From positions 82,998,754 to 83,062,753 of the forward strand of contig NC_135721.1 of the NCBI RefSeq assembly GCF_964656455.1: a stretch of DNA of 64,000 nt, in the 5' to 3' direction. Both the position numbers and the translations under genes were made by a program. Shown here in pieces: positions 32,361-41,398 of this stretch (the first letter of the stretch is position 1; each line of letters starts with the position of its first letter). The notes beneath the pieces were generated by a model. That model worked only from the letters and a program-made list of their open reading frames with translations. It was not told the origin of the DNA and searched no databases. Origin of the DNA: Halichoerus grypus (lineage: Eukaryota > Chordata > Mammalia > Carnivora > Phocidae).

Positions 32361-32802
32361 AAAGGCAAACATGCTCTGCCATTCGGGGTTGCTGTGTCTA
32401 TCCCAGAGAGAGCAGAGCGAGAAGGAGCGGGTTCTTTGTAGATGACAGTGCTGGGCACCCAATCTCTCCTGGCTCGTGTTCCGTCTCCCCTCCCAATCTG
32501 CCTCTGTGACTGACAAGAGAAGCAGTTACTCCCTGCTAGAAGGACAGAAGGACCAGCATCAGCGGCCAAGCCAAGGCCACGTCCCAGCAGGGGCTGTTAC
32601 CACCGACAGCTGGAAGACGCGCACGTAGGTTATGCTCGCCTGGCCAGCGTTAGGCATCGAGGCTAATGAGATACGGTAAGCTGTAACCTGAGAATTCCCA
32701 CATCAGCACTTGTCTAATGTAACACTGAAATAGTTCCACTCGAGATGCCAACCTGAATAATTTAAAGATTTTAGAGACTGGTGAGTTAATAACCTGCAAA
32801 TT
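32361..32802. other. unassigned sequence
   Basis: No repeat is recognised. Two overlapping minus-strand frames run into the SINE and are not genes. Confidence 0.35.
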
Positions 32803-32910
32803 ATTAACATAATCATTCAGTCAAGTCTAGACATTGAAGGGTCACCTATTTTCTGCTAATCTTTCTTCTACATGAAATTATAATCCATGTGTTCCAGAGA
32901 ACCCTACCCT
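32803..32910 (+). repeat. 108-bp segment copied to 33568
   Basis: The 108 bases from ATTAACATAATCATTCAG to GAGAACCCTACCCT recur at 33568-33675 with one difference (32845 C, 33610 T). A third, internally deleted copy lies at 33753-33821. Flanks differ, so this is a local duplication. The copy here lies in otherwise single-copy sequence and is the likely donor. Confidence 0.93.
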
Positions 32911-32960
32911 AAACAATCTATAAATGAGACCCTTGACTTGGGAGCTGAGTCCTCACAGTG

Positions 32961-33150
32961 CAATGGTTCTCAAAGTGGGGTCCCTGGACCAGGAGCATTA
33001 GCATCACCAGGGCACATGTTAGAAATGCAAATTCTCATCCTCACCCCAGACCTACTGAATCAGAAATTCTGCGGAGACCCAGTCATCTGCTCCTTAACAA
33101 GCCCTCCAGGGGATCCTGATGCTTATTCAAGTTTAAGAACCTCTGTGAGA
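32961..33150 (-). mobile_element. MER5A-like hAT DNA transposon
   Basis: CAATGGTTCTCAAAGTGG at the start and GTTTAAGAACCTCTG at the end are the inverted terminal sequences. The interior (GTTAGAAATGCAAATTCTC, CCCAGACCTACTGAATC, CAAGCCCTCCAGGGGATCC) matches MER5A over its full length of about 190 bases. Confidence 0.88.
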
Positions 33151-33364
33151 GTGGATAGGAGGAAATTAGCAGGACAAGAAATAGCTCAGACAGATCCAGA
33201 AAAAATAAATCCGTAATAATAACAGCTTAAAACCAATCTATAGATATCCAAACCCCCAGCAAGGTAAAAATAATAAAAATACCCTTTCTGTCTGTACAAA
33301 CTCCCTTGGGGACAAAAACTTTGGGACTTAGTACTCAATGATGCCCAAAGCATGCAGGTTAATT

Positions 33365-33480
33365 TATAACAATAACATAACACTGCTTATGTGCCAGGCT
33401 CTCCACTAGACACTCTCTTCTCTCATTCAATCCTCACAACAAACTATGACACGAGTGCTGTTATTCTCGCCCCCAAAATC
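33365..33480 (-). mobile_element. MIR, cut off by rearranged segment
   Basis: TTATGTGCCAGGCTCTCC, CAATCCTCACAACAAACTATG and GTGCTGTTATTCTCG follow the reversed MIR. The homology stops at about 33480, exactly where the copied block begins. Confidence 0.7.
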
Positions 33481-33883
33481 TTAATTTTTGGACTGTCAGG
33501 ATGTTGGCAAGTGTTCAGTTCTCTAGAGTACTCTCAGAACTACGAAATATGGAACCCCAAGCCCATGATTAACATAATCATTCAGTCAAGTCTAGACATT
33601 GAAGGGTCATCTATTTTCTGCTAATCTTTCTTCTACATGAAATTATAATCCATGTGTTCCAGAGAACCCTACCCTATGTGAGAAAAAATTGGCAAGTGTT
33701 CAGTTCCCTAGAGTACTCTCAGAACTATGAAATATGGAACCCCAAGCCCATGATTAACATAATCATTCAGTCATGAAATTACATGAAATTATAATCCATG
33801 TGTTCCAGAGAACCCTACCCTATGTGAGAAAAAACTGGCAAGTGTTCAGTTCCCTAGAGTACTCTCAGAACTTGAGAGTACTC
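33481..33883 (+). repeat. composite rearranged array of local copies
   Basis: Order: block Y (33481-33565, inverted copy of 37271-37355, one difference); block X (33568-33675, direct copy of 32803-32910, one difference); linker ATGTGAGAAAAAA (33676-33688); partial Y (33690-33750); X with a deletion (33753-33821); the linker again (33822-33834); partial Y (33836-33872); then a hairpin (GAGTACTCTCA at 33857-33867, TGAGAGTACTC at 33873-33883). Repeat spacing is 185, then 146 bases. Short frames here share the peptide WQVFSSLEYSQN only because the DNA is copied. Confidence 0.95.
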
Positions 33884-35084
33884 AATTACTCTCCTGTTTT
33901 CAGGAATCTGCCCAGCCTGGACCCTGATCCCCTGACTCAAGCTGGGCTACTCAGATTTTCTCTCTCAGATTTAGGATTGAGTTATTGAAATGCTTGTTAC
34001 TCTCTAGTAGGAGCCTGAAGTGGAAAGAAACGTAAACCCTGACTCATCTGTAGACAAGTCTACACTGAAGTAAAAGACAGCAGCTGTGTGGGATCCAGAA
34101 TGAAACCAACTTTGAACCAACAGCCAGGATAGGACCACACCTGACTCTGAAGATAGAGATGGCGTCCTTGGTCTGCTTGTCACTTTCTGGTTCTTCTCTT
34201 TCCGGAGGCCCGGCTGTTTGTCCTGCCACCTGATTCTAGCACATGCTCTTCTTCTAGATGTTACGTCATGTTGCCTAAGCTATTTTGGGTGATTTTCTAT
34301 TTTTTTTTTTTAAACCAAAAAGCCTCAATTAAGGCAACCTATTATGATAGATACACCTGTCCTCTATCTTCTAATTGAGCCAGTTTTTCTGAAAGAGCAA
34401 TAAATTTTGGAGAAGTAATATTAGACTACTTTATGAGACAAATGCCTTTTTCTTTGTGAAGGTACCCTAAAGGACTAAAAAGATTGTCACAACATGTTTT
34501 CCCAGAAATTTCCTTCCTGAGTTTGAAATGTCAAAGGGATGTATTTTGTTTTTCAAAACATACTTCTGCATTTCATAATTAGTGCTTATAAAATACCACA
34601 AGGCAGGCCTGTTCCAGCGAGTGGGTGGGGCGGGGGGACAAGTCCCACTCTGCGTCTCCCACTTCCAGATCCCCAAATCGACTTTTCATGATGGTGCTCT
34701 TGACCTTTCTGTCACAACATGTCATTCGCTTGTCCATCCTCTGAGACCTTCAGTTTCTCACTGGCACCGTGGAGAAAATACCACAAATTAACTCACCAGT
34801 TGACACTGTCTTCTAATTGTTTTCATACATTCACGTCATTCATTCATACGGGCTACCTTCAGTTGAAAGTCTTTGTTTCCTTCAAATTATCTTTTTTTTA
34901 TCTCAGTAGCTTCTCTTTTGCTGACTCCTTAAAAATAGGTTTAAGTTTCTTAAGCTTTACTTTCTTCTCTTTCTCCTATCCTTTCTTTTCTTTTCTCTTT
35001 GGTTTGTTATTGGTGTTGTTTGTTTTCTTCTTCTCCCAGTTCTTCCGGGCAAATCATGTACCCATGCTTGAGAATTCTTAAATG
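33884..35084. other. unassigned sequence
   Basis: A T run near 34303-34312 and a pyrimidine-rich stretch at about 34960-35040 are the only low-complexity parts. No repeat or exon is recognised. Confidence 0.35.
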
Positions 35085-35565
35085 ACTCATGATGGCCTAC
35101 TAATAGAAATCCAAGCTGCTTACCATGGGATTCAAAGTCCTCTGGCATTTGGGGATGGGGGTTTTTCTACTTTCCAACCATATTTTCTACTCCACATATC
35201 CTCTGCCCTCTCTGTGCTGGGTGCATGCCCTGCCCTGCCCAGAGCCTGCCATCCATCATCATGTCACGCTTCCACTCATCCTCTCTTCTCTTTGTGGATT
35301 GGCATTCCCTTCTCGTTGCCCATTGAAACACTCCCCGAATCCTCAGCTGGATTGAACTGTCCTCGCCCTGACCTCCACAATACCATGCTCACAACTACTA
35401 TTAGGGCATTGGTTTCCTTCTGCCTGGGATCAGAGCTGCACGTTCTGGTCTCCTTCCTCCCTGGATGGTTCATTCTTTTTTCAGAAGGGCAGCACTTCTT
35501 TCTTGTTTCTCTCCTCCACTCACTGTGCAGTGTTTTGCAAGTAGTGAGTGTTCAGTGCCTGTTGG
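35085..35565 (+). mobile_element. L2 fragment
   Basis: TTCAAAGTCCTCTGGCATTT, CATATCCTCTGCCCTCTC and GTGAGTGTTCAGTGCCTG fit the L2 ORF2 to 3' region, as do the CT-rich spacers. It is strongly diverged. Confidence 0.5.
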
Positions 35566-35887
35566 CAGAATTGGGGAGGCTGTCGAGTGCCGTGGTTCGG
35601 AGAACTGGATCCTGACGGCACATGACAGAGGACTGGAAACTGGCTCGATTCTGTCCCCAGGGTGCGCAGATTTACTCAGGCACATGCCCCAAACCCTCCC
35701 CAGTTTTAAGATTATATACCTGGTTCCAGTGTTAATTCTGCACACCCAGAGGTGGCAGGTGGGGCCCTTCTCAGGGTCCAGGCTGGGCAGATTCCTCTGA
35801 AATCATCCACAACAGGTATGTTCCTAAAAAGCCACGTGCATACTACATTTGGGTAAATTGAGTCCTACTCAAAATGCACTACAAATA

Positions 35888-36045
35888 ACTAACATTTATA
35901 TAGCAATGCTGAAGTTAAAAAACTGTTTTCACATTATTCCAGCCATGCCCACAGCAACCCCCTTGAGGTAGCTGGTATTTTCTCCGCAGTGCCAATGAGA
36001 AACCGAAGGTCTCAGAGGACGGACGAGCGAATGACATGTGGGGCT
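35888..36045 (-). mobile_element. MIR, antisense
   Basis: CTAACATTTATATAGCAATG, ACAGCAACCCCCTTGAGG and AATGAGAAACCGAAGG follow the reversed MIR core (ACAACCCTATGAGGTAG, GATGAGGAAACTGAGG). Confidence 0.65.
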
Positions 36046-36415
36046 ATCACCAGCCACACAAAAAGATGAATGGCAAAACCAGATCACACGTGATGGAAAC
36101 AAAGTGAAAGGAAGTGAGAACTGTGGTGCTCAGAGGAGGGAGAGGACGAGGGCCCAGGTGGTGGAGGAAGGCTGCCCCAAGGAGGTCGGACTCCAGTGGC
36201 TCTTGAAGGACACCTGAGACATCGATAAACCACAAGGCAGAAGGATGTGTAGCATGAGGAATTGCACGGAGACTGGCTCAGAAGCAGAATTAGCCTCAAG
36301 TGTCCATGTTGTGTCTATGCACACACAGAGGACACAGAAGCCATCATGAAGTGGGTCCTCCTTAGCAAATGAGTTTTTCCACGCTAGTGAATTTTTCAGC
36401 CAACTGCAGTTTAAA
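36046..36415. other. unassigned sequence
   Basis: No repeat is recognised. Three short minus-strand frames overlap one another. Confidence 0.35.
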
Positions 36416-36430
36416 ATACCAAAACATTTG

Positions 36431-36639
36431 TTTTAAAGATTTTATTTATTTACTTGAGAGAGAAAGAGACAGAGACAGAGCATGAGCATGAGCATGAGCA
36501 TGAACAGGGGGAGTGGCAGGCAGAGGGAGAAGCAGACTCCCCGCTGAGCAAGGAGCCTGACGCGGGGCGATCCCAGGACCCTGAGATCATGAGCTGAGCT
36601 GAAGGCAGACACTTAACCCATGAGCCCCCCCGGTGCCCC
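36431..36639 (-). mobile_element. Can-SINE with hexamer expansion
   Basis: The SINE's CT section on the complement has been replaced by four or more GAGCAT units (36478-36503). Flanks AATACCAAAACATTTG and AATATCAAACCATTTTT form a diverged target duplication. The head has lost bases (GAGCCCCCCCGGTGCCCC). Confidence 0.92.
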
Positions 36640-36689
36640 AATATCAAACCATTTTTAATTGAAACCATTTTGGATGGCAGTATTTCTCA

Positions 36690-36772
36690 AATGAGATGAT
36701 CCCTATAAAACATTTAGCACAGACCTGGGCACATAGCATTCCATAAATGTTCATTATTATTGTTGGTGTTAT
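36690..36772 (+). mobile_element. MIR 3' end
   Basis: GAGATGATCCCTATAAAAC, GCACAGACCTGGGCACATAG, CATAAATGTTCATTATTATT follow the MIR 3' tail. Confidence 0.75.
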
Positions 36773-37270
36773 TCATAAAATGTATTGTGTAAGTCCCTGC
36801 CTTAGGAATCAGAGTAAATAGAGTATAATTTAAATTTTCTGGGTGGCCAAAGGTCATCGTGAACATTCATGATTTAACTGAGCTGTGAGTACGGGGATGT
36901 CTTAAGAGTTACTGGGGATCATGGGGTTGTTTGTCCCTGCGTAAAACAGCCCCAGGCTGCGAGGCATGGCTAATGCTGGATCTGGTGGTCAGCTTGGCTC
37001 TCCCTCTTTTGCTGTCAGGCTGTCACTTGTCATGGCTGTCACCGTGCCTGCCCTGGCCATCCCCACCTCTGCCTTTAATTTCCTACGATTAATTGGCTGG
37101 GAGCTGAGACATTGAACCCTTCCAAGTTTAGAAGAATATTCTGTCATTGAGCAACGCATTCACTCTTTCTCAGTCTCACTTTCCTGTTTGTCAGATAATC
37201 TTGATGTTTCCAGCTCTAAAATCTACGAGTCTATTAAATGTTTCATCCGAAGGGAGAGTCAGAGGTCTCT
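36773..37270. other. unassigned sequence
   Basis: No repeat or exon is recognised up to the inverted donor block. Confidence 0.35.
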
Positions 37271-37355
37271 TGGGCTTGGGGTTCCATATTTCGTAGTTCT
37301 GAGAGTACTCTAGGGAACTGAACACTTGCCAACATCCTGACAGTCCAAAAATTAA
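37271..37355 (-). repeat. 85-bp segment, inverted copy at 33481
   Basis: Read on the minus strand, 37355 to 37271 (TTAATTTTTGGACTGTCAGG to GAACCCCAAGCCCA) equals 33481-33565 except one base (37314 G pairs with C; 33522 is T). The flanks on both sides differ from those at 33.5 kb. It is the likely donor of block Y. Confidence 0.93.
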
Positions 37356-37514
37356 AGTCTCCTTCAAAGCAAAGAGAAACAGCAGCAAAAAATAGAGATT
37401 GATTTACCACAGTGATGGCATTGCCTTCACCAGGCTTGTTTAACATCAAACATGACCTAACGGGCAGTGCCCCGAGGAGCGTGCACCTCACGGAGGAGGC
37501 GGATCTGATGCTGA

Positions 37515-37660
37515 AGGAAGAGCACTGGATCTGGAGCCAGAAGATGCAAGTTCTAGTCACCTGTGATGCGAAGCTGCTCAGATAACTTCTCTACACCTTA
37601 GTTTCCCTATTTGTAAATCTGGGATCACGTTGCTTGACTCATCGGAGTGTTGTAAGAATA
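37515..37660 (+). mobile_element. MIR
   Basis: TGGATCTGGAGCCAGAAG, AACTTCTCTACACCTTAG, TTTCCCTATTTGTAAATCTGG and GAGTGTTGTAAGAATA follow the MIR order. It abuts the start of the MLT1 LTR. Confidence 0.7.
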
Positions 37661-37662
37661 TC

Positions 37663-38285
37663 TGTACTAGTCTGCCAGGGCGGCCATGACCAAGGGCCAC
37701 AGACTGGGAATTAATTTTCTCACAGTCCCGAAAACTAAACGTTGGTGATCAGGGTGTTGGCAAGTTTGGTTTCTTCGGAAGCCTCTCTCCTCGGCTTGCA
37801 GATGGCTGCCTTCTTGTCATGGCCTCACGTGGCCTTCCCTCTGAGCAGGCATATCCCTAGGCTCTGCCTGTCCACATTGCCTCTTCTAATAAGGACACCA
37901 GTCACGTTGGACTGGGTCTCCACCTAAAGGCCTCATCTTTTTTTTTTAGCTTTATTGAGATCTAATTGACGTATAATATTGTGCAAATTTAAGGTGGACC
38001 ATGTGGCAATTTGATAAACTTATATGTTGTGAAATAACCACAGTAGGGGTAGCTAACACCTCTGTCACCTCACATCATTCCCTTCTTGTGTGCGTGGTGA
38101 GAACATTTAAGAACATTTAATTTTCAAGTATCACACACAGTATCATTACCTAGAGTCAGGAAAGGCCTCATTTCAACTGGTCACCTCTCTAAAGGCCCTG
38201 TCTCCAAATACAGCCACATTCTGAGGTACTAAGTGTCAGGGCTTAGACATAAGAATTTGAGGGGGACATAATTCAATCCATAGCA
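37663..38285 (+). mobile_element. MLT1-like LTR (ERVL-MaLR) split by an L1
   Basis: TGTACTAGTCTGCC at the start, CACAGACTGGGAATTAATTT, TCTCTCCTCGGCTTGCAGATGG in part, TAATAAGGACACCAGTCACG, CCTGTCTCCAAATACAGCC and AATTCAATCCATAGCA at the end match an MLT1-type LTR. The element is interrupted at 37937-38160. MaLR elements have no retained envelope gene; only the LTR is present. Confidence 0.8.
37937..38160 (-). mobile_element. L1 3' fragment nested in the MLT1 LTR
   Basis: AAAGGCCTCAT is duplicated at 37926-37936 and 38161-38171. The insert starts with a T run, then TTTATTGAGATCTAATTGAC, GGACCATGTGGCAATTTGA and CACCTCTGTCACCTCACATC, which fits the complement of an L1M 3' end. The insert must be younger than the LTR. 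Confidence 0.8.
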
Positions 38286-38616
38286 CTCTCCAGGAATGCG
38301 TTTTGTGAACTCCTTACAGATGAGAGGGGTGGTGTCTCCAGCCCCCAGAGCAGAGTGAGGCGCTGACGAATGAGGCCAGCCGGCTGTGCCATGGCTGACA
38401 CAGGACGACCGAGTGGTCTGACCTCCAAAACGGGTGACCCTTCGAGGTGGTCATTTGGCATCCAACAGCTGGGTTTACAGCTGTGTCCCTTCAGCACTTA
38501 TTGCCTGGGTATCCGCCTTGTGCGCCAGCGCTGTGCTGGGTAAACTTAAGGTGGGAGCGGTGCTGTCTGGTGCGTCTGCTCCACCAGAACGAAGTGGGTC
38601 AAACACGGAACAAAGA
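38286..38616. other. unassigned sequence
   Basis: No repeat is recognised between the LTR and the next SINE. Confidence 0.35.
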
Positions 38617-38841
38617 GGGGCACCTGGATGGCTCAGTCTGTTAAGTGTCCAACTCTTGGTGTTGGCTCAGGTCATGATCTCGCTGTTGTGGGATCAAGCC
38701 CCACGTCAGACCCTGAACTCTGAGGGGAGTCTGCTTCAGATTCTCTCTCCCTCTCCCTCTCTGCCCCTCCCCCAACTTGCCCTCTCTCTCTCTCTCTCTC
38801 TCTCTTTCCAAAATAAATAAATAAAATCTTAAAAATAAAAA
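38617..38841 (+). mobile_element. older Can-SINE
   Basis: The head GGGGCACCTGGATGGCTCAG and middle TTAAGTGTCCAACTCTTGG mark the older variant, like those at 15644 and 22422. A long CT run (38781-38805) precedes AAATAAATAAATAAAATC. The target duplication is not clear. Confidence 0.92.
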
Positions 38842-40759
38842 GAAGACATGAGACAAAGACCTCCTGCTGCTTTCTCCTGTCTGGAGAGCCTCCTGCATCC
38901 CATGACCAGGGCACAGGGCGCTCCCGGTTACATAGGGGTCTGGCCTTGGGCAGTTTATTGCTGGTTCCCAAGCTTCAATATCCAGCTCTGCAAAGGAATA
39001 TTGAGAAGAGTAAGAGGCATATGTCACAGGTCTTCTGTGTCAAAATCTAACACTTTTCTCTTTGGAGGCATGGTATTATCAGAGAGAGGGAGTCCCAGGG
39101 ATAGAACCAAGGGTACCCATGCTTGGTTTCTCTTGTGAGTTTGGAATTAGGGCATTTGGCCAACCCCACTGAGAGTGAGGGGGCAAGAGGTTGAACCAGC
39201 CTACCCAGAGGATCTGTTTCTTTCTTCCTCCCTTGGCCTCTGTCCTTTGCTGACCTCCTCTTCCTTACTCAGTGGACTCTGGTTCTCTGGGAACTCACCC
39301 TGGGGTGGGGCCAGGGAGGAGTGGCCTATCCGCTGCTCTGCTTGGTCCTTGGCAGCTTTGCCTACGTGGGCAGATCATAGGAAGGACTGGTTAGAAGTCT
39401 GCACTGCTCTGATTTCTCTCCCCTTGGTTACTAACACAAGTGCAATGTCAAATATACCACGATAAAGCCGAGAACAAGAAAAGAACTGAGGGCCATGTTT
39501 TCTCTCCGAAACTGTTCATGGGTTAGTGGCAATTTGCGTGTTTTGTTTTTGTTTTTTTTTTTACATAGACTTTCACAATTAATACAGTATAAGGTCAACA
39601 TAAGTCTGGGCAGTCTCAATAAATTGGGAAAATAAACGTGAACAAACAAAAAAATTAGAAACTAAAAGGGAGCACAGAATTGCTAAATTTTGTCTTATTC
39701 TCCAAGTCCCAGGGGATTCGGAATAAGAGATTCATGAAGAATAATGTGGATCTCTCCCTAAGGAAGGCATGGTACCTCTCTTTCCTACTGTTAACTATAA
39801 CCCCTCACCTCAGATTGAAATTGTCTTTTTGATTTTTCTATGTAAGAGAAAGATAACATCCCAATTTTGGACTACTTGTAGGAATGCTGAAATCAATTTA
39901 TTTCCTCATACTTAGATATCTTTGCATCCAAGAAATTTTCACAGCATTAGTTAAAATTAGAGATTTTCAGGAACACAACTAAGTGGAGAGTTTATTTGAT
40001 TTGCAATGTAATCTTGTCCTGACAATGCAAACATACCTTAGACACAATAGGGAACAAAGAAAGCTGGGACAGATGTTAATATTCTGTCTAGACATAATTT
40101 GATTGTGTTTAATGCAGGAACCAGGCACAACATGGAGGATATGGAAATTTACTAACAAGCTTTTAATATCCGATTCTGACTCATTGTCCAAACAAAGACA
40201 AGTCACTACTGAAACTTCAGAAGGCCTTAGTAAGTAATAAGAGTGTAATCCAAATCTATAGAAACTGTACCAAGAAGTAACTATATTTTCTCCTGGGCTA
40301 AATCATCTTATGGGACAATTTAGTAAAGAAATATATTTCTTTAATTCAAAATCACTTAAGTCAATACCCCTCTGTAAACAGTCTGATGGATATCCTACAT
40401 ATTTTGGGCAATTCATTGGATGGAATTCCTAACACAAAATGTGTCAAGTTGAAACAAATGTTGCCTTATGGAATTGTTTTCTTTCATTCTGTGTTACAAG
40501 GAGGTTGGTTAATTGGTTGGTTGGTTGGTTATTTCTCAGCAAACCTTCAGAAGTCAATAAAAACCCTGTGAAGCATCATGCCTTCCTGCAACAGACATTT
40601 AATTATAATGATGAATTAATACAGTATCTTTCCTTAAGTAGGTTTCAGTTAATTGTGTAAGTGAAGCAGAAAAATGTATGCACACAAAGATGAAGGTGGT
40701 GAGTACTCAGCGGGAGAGGGAGAAGAAATAATACTGCTTGGATGCATGATGATAGCAAG
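38842..40759. other. unassigned sequence
   Basis: It holds a T-rich tract at 39540-39562 and a (GGTT)n stretch at 40502-40530. No repeat family or exon is recognised otherwise. Confidence 0.4.
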
Positions 40760-41006
40760 AGATTAATATTAATATTTTGTTAATGATAATAATGTAGTGA
40801 TTTCTAAAGATCTTTACCTTTTAAAGATATATTCTGAAATGTTTATAAATGAAATGATACCATATCTGAAATTTGCTTTAAAGTGTTTCAGGATGGATAG
40901 AGTGGGTGGGATAAAAGTGAAAAAAAAGATCAGCCGTGAGATGATAATTGCTGAAGATGATGAGGAGCCTTTTGCATATGTTTGAAATATCAACAATAAA
41001 TAGCAT
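40760..41006 (+). mobile_element. old L1 3' UTR-like end
   Basis: CTTTACCTTTTAAAGATAT, TTCTGAAATGTTTATAAATG, AATGATACCATATCTGAAAT, CCGTGAGATGATAATTGCTG and CATATGTTTGAAATATC, followed by AATAAA, are a series known from LINE 3' ends. The same series is begun by the segment at 16120. Confidence 0.5.
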
Positions 41007-41007
41007 T

Positions 41008-41134
41008 TTTTTTTAAGTAGGTTCCATACCCAGAGTGGAGCCCAACTTGGGGCTTGAATTCACAACCCTGAGATCAAGCCCTGAGCTGAGATCAAAAGTC
41101 AGGTGCTTAACTGACTGAGCCACCCAGGCGCCCC
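41008..41134 (-). mobile_element. short old Can-SINE, antisense
   Basis: Only about 127 bases: a T tract, GGTTCCATACCCAGAGTGG, ATCAAAAGTCAGGTGC and the reversed head GAGCCACCCAGGCGCCCC. Flanks CAACAATAAATAGCATT (40991-41007) and CAACAGCAAAAAGTATT (41135-41151) are a diverged target duplication. Confidence 0.92.
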
Positions 41135-41169
41135 AACAGCAAAAAGTATTTTTTTTTAAATGTTAAGGA

Positions 41170-41386
41170 GGGGCGCCTGGGTGGCTCAGCCGGTTAAGCA
41201 TGTGCCTTCAGCTCAGGTCATGATCCCAGGGTCCTGGGATTGAGGTCCGGCATTAGGTTCCCTGCTCAGCAGGGAGTATGCTTCTCCCTCTCCCTCTGCG
41301 TCTGCCCCTCCCCATGCTCTCTCTCTCTCTCCCTCTCTTGCTCTCTCTCTCTCAAATAAATAAAATCTTTAAAAAATTTATTTAAA
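41170..41386 (+). mobile_element. Can-SINE
   Basis: Flanks AAATGTTAAGGA (41158-41169) and AAATGCTTAGGA (41387-41398). It sits 35 bases from the antisense SINE, giving a tail-to-head inverted pair. Confidence 0.94.
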
Positions 41387-41398
41387 AAATGCTTAGGA

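Noticed and set aside
33391..33988. Two frames and a minus frame at 37191-37388 share the peptide WQVFSSLEYSQN, as if members of a gene family.
   Set aside because: The likeness comes from the copied DNA block. Frames start and stop at random outside it and the copies lie on opposite strands.
35082..35615. 177-codon plus-strand frame, one of the longest here.
   Set aside because: It lies mostly within an L2-like segment and its composition (S, L, P, C) is that of translated CT-rich DNA.
39540..39645. T tract followed by AT-rich text, considered as another antisense mRNA retrocopy.
   Set aside because: I could not find a convincing direct repeat on both sides nor a clear AATAAA at the right distance.
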